Shown: positions 22,574-29,239 of the stretch, in pieces
Layout of the letters: every line of letters begins with the position of its first letter
How positions within the stretch are numbered: position 1 is the first letter of the stretch
NCBI GenBank assembly: GCA_037176905.1
Contig: JBBBWG010002214.1
Location: 4,432-33,670, forward strand
Length of the DNA: 29,239 nucleotides
Reading direction: 5' to 3'
From: Azolla pinnata
Lineage: Eukaryota > Streptophyta > Polypodiopsida > Salviniales > Salviniaceae
The notes under the pieces: generated by a model
The model's database searches: none
Seen by the model: only the letters and a program-made list of their open reading frames with translations
Told to the model about the DNA's origin: nothing
Position numbers and translations under genes: made by a program

Positions 22574-25500
22574 CTATGCATTGAGAGCCCATTCGTACGG
22601 CTGGTATACAACTTTATATTGATTTCCATCAAGCAACTCCAATAGATTTTCAGCATTCGTTGGATCCAAATGATTGACAAGCCACCTCAAAATCTCAGGA
22701 TCATTTTTGCCGAAGTCAACATTATACCTGGCATTATAATCTCAAATGCATTAGATCATGACGGCGTAGATATTCATAGAAACATAACTAACTAGACCGA
22801 GAAATTCGCCATATTTTTAACTTATCCAAAACTAATTTTTCCAATTTCTGGATGCCTCTTAAATATGACTCTTTTTACAGACATCCTTATTACCAGCTGA
22901 TAATTTTGCTCAGATGAATAATCTTCGATTCCATATCAAGGACCACACCACCATCAAGAAAAAATGCACGGACAGCAGCTCTAAGTTCTGCATCAATATC
23001 TCCAGGTGAATAACACTTCAGCGCAGGGCTAGACTGGGATGAACTTGTAAGAGCAAAGTGAACCAATGGTTCAGGTTCTGTTAATGCGACCTAGCCAAGA
23101 GAAATCAAGCAACAATGATCATCACACTTCAGAGACAGGCAACTGATTATAAACCAACTCAACAAAGGAATCGCGCAAAATAACTTTGAATCACAAAAAA
23201 TAAAATTATAAGTAACGACGGCATATTTCCTAGTCATACTGTGAGGTGCCCTCCAACAAATGCCAGAGCCTAACAGATACACACTAACACTCCGAACCAA
23301 GAAACAAATATGACAAGCTGACAAATGTTACCACTGACAGCGAACATCAATCAAGGGGACTATAATGCTAGTGAAGGACAGAAAATGGTCTACAAGCATA
23401 TATACACAATGTGCCCTATTGTAAGTGATGAATAAATTTGTGCGTAAGCATAGACTGATCATAACTTTTATTACACGGCTCATTCACAACAGATTTTCTT
23501 TAAGGTTGTGAACACATCTAGAGTTTCCCTATCGCCATGGAATACAAATAATGCTACATGGATATATAACCCACAAAAGTTTCCTCCCTAACTTTATTGA
23601 GTTATATTTCCCTCTGCTTTGGTAATCCATAGGAAAAACATAAAACAAGACATTCTGATGAATTTCATACCAGTAATCTTCTGTCTTTGGGTCCAAAAGG
23701 CTTGATGAGTTGATATGGCGGTCGACGATTCCCGCGCAACACTCCATTTTGAATTGCTGAGAGAGAGTAAGGATAACCGCCAACCAAATACTGGAAATCA
23801 CCAAAGAGTCTTCTTCTATCTAAAGGTCCATTGGGATGCCCCATCAAAATAATTGCATGAATACTCATCATGTTGTGCAGATTTATGAAAAATGCAAGTT
23901 TCTCTTCCCTTGTAAAAGAGCTGAGGTCAAAGCGATGGAGATCTTCAGACATTCGTACGTACCTGTAAATAAGCTCATTACACTTCAAGTAAACATAAAA
24001 GTCAAAGTTTCCATACGTTTCTATTCTCCAAATTAAGGAAGCTGAGTTTCACCACATGGAATCATAGTTCCGAGATACAGAGAGCACTACCTTCTAAATT
24101 CTTCACTTGTGGCAATACGATTGTAATCCACATGTTTCCCATCATCTGAAACATATGAATCGATAATAGCAAGAGCAAATTTTCTCAAATTAGCTTCTAT
24201 CTCGCTGGCAGGGAGAGGCTCGTAAATATTTATCGCCCCTGTGAAATTGAAACACTTGGATGATATGATTGGATCATGCTCTAAAAACCTGTAGAGGTGG
24301 TTACCATCTTCAAATATATTGTCTCTGCATAGGACACAAAGACAATTAACTTTTAAATGGAAATGTAAATGGAAGAGAATCGACCAAATAGGTAGCTACT
24401 TACAGCACTACATGATGGAAGAAATGTTTGGCCCCAACTTTTCTTCCATATTCCACTCCCTATAAGATTGAGATTTAATCAATTGAAACGATTTTTTGAC
24501 TGAAGAACATGCAGAAAATGAGCTTGATTGCTTTAATCGCAGTGCGATGAAATAGATTTACTCTTCTTCTTTCCTTCATTGTGTTTTTGATCCACTTCAT
24601 TTCCACTAGTCCCTTGGTAATTACATAAAATCTTACCTGTATTATTTATTGGAGACCTTTCTAATCTTCTTACGTGATTCAAAATATATGTTCTACTTAT
24701 GATGCACATGGAATCTACAATGGATGAAGGATCATTTGAACATAATCTCTACCAGTATGACCATAGCAGTTGGATGGCACTCTTTTAGGAAGTGATATCC
24801 TTATGGATTTAGCCACTTTGATAATTCACTCTGAGAAAATCATCTCACAACACCTATAGTTACATATTTTGTAAAGCATATTCAACAAGAAATTACCAGC
24901 ACTCACTACCAGAGTTTTAAAGGAGTTCGAGGTAAAAAAATGAAGGGAAAACAAGTCGATGCATAACTTTGCACATCAGTTTAAAAGGCATGACGGCAAG
25001 TTTTCATATGAAGTTGAACCAATAAATGACAGTGCGTTTACAAATTGAGATATAAGAATGAAAAAGTGGTGAATATTTCATCGGATGAATAGGAGTGCAA
25101 TATCTGAATGGAAGATGTATACTTGTTTACAAACTGAGATACTACATCATGATACATACAGATTGGAATAGAATACATCTCAACGATGTGTTAAAAGTTG
25201 AGATGTGTCATGCTTACACACTGCAATAGTGGATTCAAGTTAAGGAGCATTGGCGCACTATACAAATGTGCAAATATTGATAGTTGAGCCTAAAGGACAT
25301 AGCTGTTACCTAAGGTTTGTACTTGAGACCAAAGATCTGGATGAAAAAAAATACGGAATGTGGTTGGAGAATCCATCTATTCGTAACAAAGATCTAGTGA
25401 AAGTCTTATTTGAAAAAGTGGAGCTTAAATATGTTAAGTGTCTCTTGAGGATTTCTAACATAAAGTTGAGGTAAAAGATATGAAGTGTCTCCTAAGAATT

Positions 25501-26934
25501 TAAGATATGGATGATTGAAACTTTGATTGTCATTCTAAAAGAGTAATATATATACTGTGGTATATCATCCTGTCAAAAATATGTTAGCATGCACAGTTGA
25601 ACCAAAAGATGTCAGTAGGAATGGATATGAAATCATCTAGTTGAGAAGTCTTGAAGAGGCCTCGATATTGACAAAAGGACATTGGGACAGCGGCAACCTT
25701 ATAATGCTTATGAAAGCTTAGAACAGGCAATCTGTAATCACAAGACATACTTTACATACCGAAGAATCAATTAAACAGGAAATTTTCAGCTTACTTCTTC
25801 TTTCTCGCAATACTGATCTTCAGTAAACACTTCCAAAGCTTCTGCAGCTGGGAAACACCTAGTGAACAATCTCATCTTATAAAATCGATCTTTTACTACA
25901 ACTTTCTCTTTTAATTTGCCGAAAACTTCTGCAAACTCATCAAGTTTCAAATCGAGTGGCTCATCTTCACCATATATGGGGACAGGGGGTGCAGTAGAGG
26001 GACATTCATTCTCATACACTTCCTTGAGCTTTTCATCGAGTTCTTTCTTATTTTCCATTGCATTGAGCTCATCAATACCTCCAACAAAGGACTCGTTGAA
26101 GAAAACCTGGGGCACACTAGATGTTCCTGTTCTCTCTTCTAGATCAAGCTTTCTCTGTGGAAATAAATCCACATTAATTTCCAGAAAACGAATTCCCTTC
26201 TTTCGCAGTAATGATCTGACAGCTCTACTGTCTTGGCATCCAGATTTAGAAAACAGTGTAACTCGACCTTTCATTATAGGGCCTTCCGCTTTGTTCACAT
26301 GCAAGGGATCCAAAGGCTCGAGGTTCTCTGCCTTCCTCTCATTCTCATTAGGTTGTTCGGAAGCGAAAGCAATATCATCCATCTTGTCAGAAAGTCTTCT
26401 CAATGCATTAGATACCACAGCTCCTCTCTCTTTCACGAAGGTCTTCAAAGCTGCGGCTTTCTCGGGCCAGTCCACTCCTCTCCGAGCGAAATCGAAGGCA
26501 AAGCTCTGATTCTTCCTATTAGCTTGAGCGAATCCAAAAGCAACGCCATCCGGCTTCTCGGGCTCTGTGCCCGGCTTCTCCACGTCGGAGGCAGGCTTCT
26601 CCGTCCCATCGAACACCGGCTCTTCGGGCAATCGTTCGAGGGAGACGCCATCCAAAGGTGCCGCGGAAGGATCAGCCGGAGGTGTCGACGAAGGCGCGAT
26701 CTTCTCGTCCTTTTGCGCATCGTGGAGATGGACATCCCGGCTGCCGCCTTCTCCTGGAACTTCGGGAATGCTAGGGTTTACTTCAGCGAGTGGCTTGGGA
26801 TCGGAAGGTTCTGGAAGGGGGGACGGGAGCTGGCCGTCTTCTTCATTGGCAGGAGCAGAAGCAGGAGCAGCGGCAGCAGCAACAACAGCAACAACAGCAG
26901 CAGCAGGAGGAGGAGGAGGAGGATCAGCAGGCAT
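22574..26934 (-). CDS. Glutaredoxin-like / DEP / DUF547 fusion protein
   Basis: Six minus-strand exons (26934-25795, 24459-24404, 24324-24091, 23962-23671, 23090-22894, 22727-22574) join in frame with GT-AG introns to encode 690 aa. The N-terminus is low-complexity, Pro/Ala-rich then acidic (1-150). A glutaredoxin-like domain follows at about 223-305, with active-site C233-Q-D-S236 lacking the second Cys, cis-Pro in SSVPQVFFN, and VGG. A DEP domain spans about 330-425 and crosses exons 1-3 (KMRLFTRCFPAAEALEVF, GRKVGAKHFFHHVV, FEDGNHLYRFLE). DUF547 covers about 470-600, with the conserved NLHNMMSIH (504-512). The C-terminus reads VVYQPYEWALNA. The same three-domain order is known in plants, the At4g08550-like group. 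A monothiol-type site suggests redox sensing or glutathione binding, DEP suggests membrane or signalling contacts, and the DUF547 function is unknown. Exon 1 alone reads through to a stop after 382 codons, so intron retention would drop DUF547. Confidence 0.93.
24880..25660. repeat. Degenerate short repeats in intron 1 of the glutaredoxin-DEP gene
   Basis: Loose copies of a gttgaaccaaaagatg-like word occur near 25013, 25275, 25322, 25466 and 25597. Pairs such as ttacaaattgagata/ttacaaactgagata and aagtgtctc-t-aggattt also recur. The spacing is irregular, so this is an old decayed repeat or element fragment at best. The 74-codon plus-strand ORF at 25250-25474 falls inside it and shows no known domain. 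Confidence 0.4.
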
Positions 26935-26984
26935 GGCGATCGGAGAGCGGATCGGAAGGTCTCGGAGGAGATCGTCTGAAGAGA

Positions 26985-27080
26985 AGCAGGAGAAGAAGAA
27001 GTGTCAACAGATCTGGAAGAAGAAGAAGGAAGAAGAAGGAAGAAGAAGAAAGAAAGAAAGAAAGAAGAAGAAGACGGAAC
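26985..27080 (-). repeat. GAA/TTC microsatellite in the leader of the glutaredoxin-DEP gene
   Basis: Runs of gaagaa, agaaagaaag and aagaagaag on plus are a pyrimidine-rich TTC tract on the coding (minus) strand, 50-150 bases before the ATG at 26934. Probably 5' UTR. Confidence 0.85.
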
Positions 27081-27293
27081 GTGACGAAAGAACGTGGCGG
27101 GAAGACTCCGGCGGTCGGTTTCACACTTGGGGAGCGTTTTGTCCGGCCGGACATTTTTTACGATGATAGAAACAGAAGGATTTCGTGCAGTTTGTTTTTT
27201 CGATCCCCCGGAAACTTCGCGATACATTCGTGGGGGGCGTCTGTCTGTCTCTTTGATTCCGTCCCGGTTCACGTTCCGAACACGAAGGTCTTC

Positions 27294-27321
27294 TAGGGTT
27301 TTTTTTTTCTTTTTAGGGTTT
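27294..27321 (-). promoter_or_regulatory. Two telo-box-like motifs upstream of the glutaredoxin-DEP gene
   Basis: The word tagggttt on plus (AAACCCTA on the coding minus strand) occurs at 27294-27301 and 27314-27321, separated by a T-rich spacer, about 360 bases before the ATG. AAACCCTA telo-boxes are known plant promoter elements of growth-related genes. With only two short copies beside a T run, chance is possible. Confidence 0.4.
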
Positions 27322-27371
27322 CGGGTTTCGATCGGTTGCTGCAGATGCGATTCGACGAGTTCGAGCACGTC

Positions 27372-27437
27372 TGATGATGATGATGCTGATGCTGATGATG
27401 ATGATGTTGGTGATGATGATGCTGATGATGATGATGT
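27372..27437 (+). repeat. GAT compound microsatellite
   Basis: Runs of gatgat broken by gct and gtt units. The plus-strand frame gives poly-Asp and ends at 27477; the minus strand gives His-rich reading. It sits 440-500 bases upstream of the glutaredoxin-DEP start, and no coding frame is favoured. Confidence 0.9.
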
Positions 27438-27626
27438 GCAAGAGGAGCTGATGGAATCGGAAGTTCTGCTCGCGTAGATCGGGCTAGTGCAGCGATTTGC
27501 GTAAAACGACCGTGTCGTGTGGCTCCGCTCTGCGCCGAATGTCTTCGATCTGTAAAGAAACAAAAACAGAAAAAAAAAGGACGTCTTCCGTTTCTTGTAG
27601 CAGAAACCGAGCTGTACATCGTCCGG

Positions 27627-28285
27627 GTTCCACAACACAAAGCTCTTGCCACTGTTCCGAGCGGTGAGTTCGAGCCTGTGTAGTTGTTGTATATGATCCG
27701 AAGGAATTGCAGTAACTGCAGAACTTGGTTGTATCGTCTAGTTCCACGAAACAGAGTTCTTGCCACCGAATTTCCAAATCTGATGCCACTATTTTGAGTG
27801 GTAAGGCCAAGCCTATACACACCGCATACAAGCGGGTGTATTTGCTCTATATGATCTGAAGGAATCGTTACTATAAGCGGGTGTATTTGCTATATATGAT
27901 GTGAAGGAATTGCAGTAACAGTATAAGCGTCTGGTTCCACAACGCTGAGTTCTTGCCATCGAATTTCTGACTCTGATGCCACTGTTCTGAGCGGTGACAA
28001 GGTCAAGCCTATGGAAAAATGATACGCCTTGCAGACATGCAGGCCTAGTTTGCTATATACGGTTTTAAGGAATCGCAGCACAGCAGAACTGAGCTGTATC
28101 GTTTGGTTCCGCGACACAGAGTTCTCGCCGTCGAATTTCCGGATCCGATGCCACTGCTCTGAGCGGCAAGTTCGAGCCAATGGAAACGTGATGCACATTG
28201 CAGACAAAGCACGCATATTTGCTACGCATGAGCTTGAAGGAAGCGCAGTAACTGCGGAATGCTCGAATACGAAGATTGATTGTTC
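27627..28285. repeat. Four degenerate copies of a roughly 175-bp tandem unit
   Basis: Units start at gttcc(a/g)c words at 27627, 27741, 27934 and 28106. Shared words are gagttcttgcc, gaatttc, tctgatgccactgtt, gagcggt, gccaagcctat, tttgctatatatgat and aaggaattgcagtaac. Copy 1 is only 114 bases and lacks the piece between two tgccac words. Copy 2 carries an internal 45-base tandem duplication (27831-27875, 27876-27920). Overlapping minus-strand ORFs show the same decayed peptide words in different frames, which argues against coding. Confidence 0.85.
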
Positions 28286-28459
28286 TGTTGCCACTCAAAA
28301 AAGAAAAAAAATTGCAAACTAGTTTCATCTATTTATAGAAATGGGTCCGATGATAACACACGAAGTGTGGGAAGGGAACAATCTTGTGCATATTGGTCAT
28401 GACCAAAAGCCCGAGGCGAGATTAGAGATGCCAGGCAAAAATTTGTTTCTCGGCCTGGG

Positions 28460-29167
28460 TTAGATCGAAACGGCTACGGTCTGAAAAGCACACTCAATCA
28501 TGCTCGCATTCATCGTTTTCTCGACGATTCCTTCAATGTTATCCCTTGCTCTCCACGAGTCCCAGCACAGACAACCATCCTCGTGCTTTTTTTCGCTGAT
28601 AGAACTTGATGTCGAAGCGATGAACCACACTTTGCTACGCCCCGATCGTTGGCAAGAACAAGGCAAGCACATGCGAGGGCGAATGCGATTGCATTGCTCC
28701 CTACACTCGTTAAGCTTAAAAATGCGCTTTTTAAAATAAAAAAGAACCCATTGCTTTGTTTTGTGCTGTTTGCTGGTCTGGAAAAATCTCCATGGATCCT
28801 TCTCACCTTTTAAGTAAGGCAGTATAGAATTGATCTCACACACATTAGAAAGAATCAGAGGAAAGAGCAATCCTTTGTGTTGTTGCATGGACGAAAAAAG
28901 CGGCTTTGTAGGTGGTGCTGGAGATGGCGGAGAAGTTCGAGACGATAGAGAGAGGTCCACAAAAGAACAACAAGAAGAAGGAGAGGCAGTTTGTAAAAAC
29001 AGATTAAACGCCCAGATGATGGTGCTCAAAATGACTATGCATCTACTTGCCTCATACTTTGCTGCTTCAGGGTGAAGCTTCAAAAGAATCAGAAGAAGTT
29101 CTTTGACTACTGGGATTGTTTTTTTACCAGAAGACAAGGTAGTAGCGGAGCAAGGATAGAGTGGCAT
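28460..29167 (-). CDS. Unassigned 235-codon ORF, doubtful
   Basis: An unspliced minus-strand frame runs from ATG 29167 to a stop at 28460, with an in-frame stop just upstream. The product has a hydrophobic stretch near residues 40-60, a Ser/Pro-rich middle and a Cys- and Arg-rich segment (CREQCNRIRPRMCLPCSC) near residues 154-171. I recognise no family. The opposite strand is also open over much of it (28500-28739 and 28830-29075), so an open frame is weak evidence. The right end of the window cuts the context; this could equally be part of a spliced gene, leader sequence or non-coding DNA. Confidence 0.2.
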   Translation of the reverse strand: MPLYPCSATTLSSGKKTIPVVKELLLILLKLHPEAAKYEASRCIVILSTIIWAFNLFLQTASPSSCCSFVDLSLSSRTSPPSPAPPTKPLFSSMQQHKGLLFPLILSNVCEINSILPYLKGEKDPWRFFQTSKQHKTKQWVLFYFKKRIFKLNECREQCNRIRPRMCLPCSCQRSGRSKVWFIASTSSSISEKKHEDGCLCWDSWRARDNIEGIVEKTMNASMIECAFQTVAVSI

Positions 29168-29239
29168 TTCAGCCCTTCCCGAATGGGGAATTCTTTTTCA
29201 GGATTACGCGAGCAGGCGGTGCTGATAATAACACAATCC

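Noticed and set aside
26233..26979. 248-codon plus-strand ORF antisense to exon 1 of the glutaredoxin-DEP gene
   Set aside because: It is a shadow of the identified minus-strand exon, with no domain of its own.
27094..27477. 127-codon plus-strand ORF with an Asp-rich tail
   Set aside because: The acidic tail is a GAT microsatellite and the rest overlaps the likely promoter of the glutaredoxin-DEP gene; no domain and no splice partner.
27293..28328. Minus-strand ORFs of 87-175 codons in the 27.6-28.3 kb array
   Set aside because: Similar peptide words recur in different frames of successive repeat units, as expected from a decayed non-coding repeat.

Overview
This is a nuclear segment of a land plant. 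It carries a nuclear-encoded chloroplast ATP synthase delta subunit with a transit peptide, a plant-type SIP aquaporin, a plant glutaredoxin-DEP-DUF547 fusion, spliceosomal GT-AG introns of about 80 to 1,900 bases, and many trinucleotide microsatellites. The protein sequences are clearly land-plant but do not look close to the flowering-plant versions I know. I therefore favour a non-flowering lineage (bryophyte, lycophyte or fern), which the sequence alone does not settle.

Five protein-coding genes could be assembled exon by exon, and every splice junction keeps frame. (1) 265-2313, plus strand: a two-exon F-box/leucine-rich-repeat protein, 411 aa. (2) 3111-4687, minus: a three-exon SIP1-type aquaporin, 236 aa, convergent with gene 1. 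(3) 9067-9963, plus: the intronless ATP synthase delta chain, 298 aa. (4) 12890-21254, plus: a nine-exon TBCC domain-containing protein 1, 617 aa. (5) 22574-26934, minus: a six-exon glutaredoxin-like/DEP/DUF547 protein, 690 aa, convergent with gene 4. They are unrelated housekeeping or regulatory genes, and nothing suggests that they form a pathway or cluster.

The space between genes is rich in tandem repeats: a 24-bp array at the left edge; mirrored GAA/GAT and ATC/TTC microsatellites at 5.5-5.9 kb; a 33-bp minisatellite at 6.0-6.45 kb; a second 24-bp array at 7.3 kb; five copies of a 180-320 bp unit ending about 170 bases before the ATP synthase gene; a GATC-rich degenerate array at 12.0-12.5 kb; and four degenerate copies of a roughly 175-bp unit at 27.6-28.3 kb. 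Purine- or pyrimidine-rich GAA/TTC tracts lie just upstream of three of the five start codons. The TBCCD1 leader also has two tiny upstream ORFs, back to back and in frame with the main start.

I see no rRNA or tRNA gene, CRISPR array, intact transposon or virus-derived gene. The last 950 bases hold only an unassigned 235-codon ORF. The least expected signals are the repeat arrays and the leader architecture, not a new protein system.
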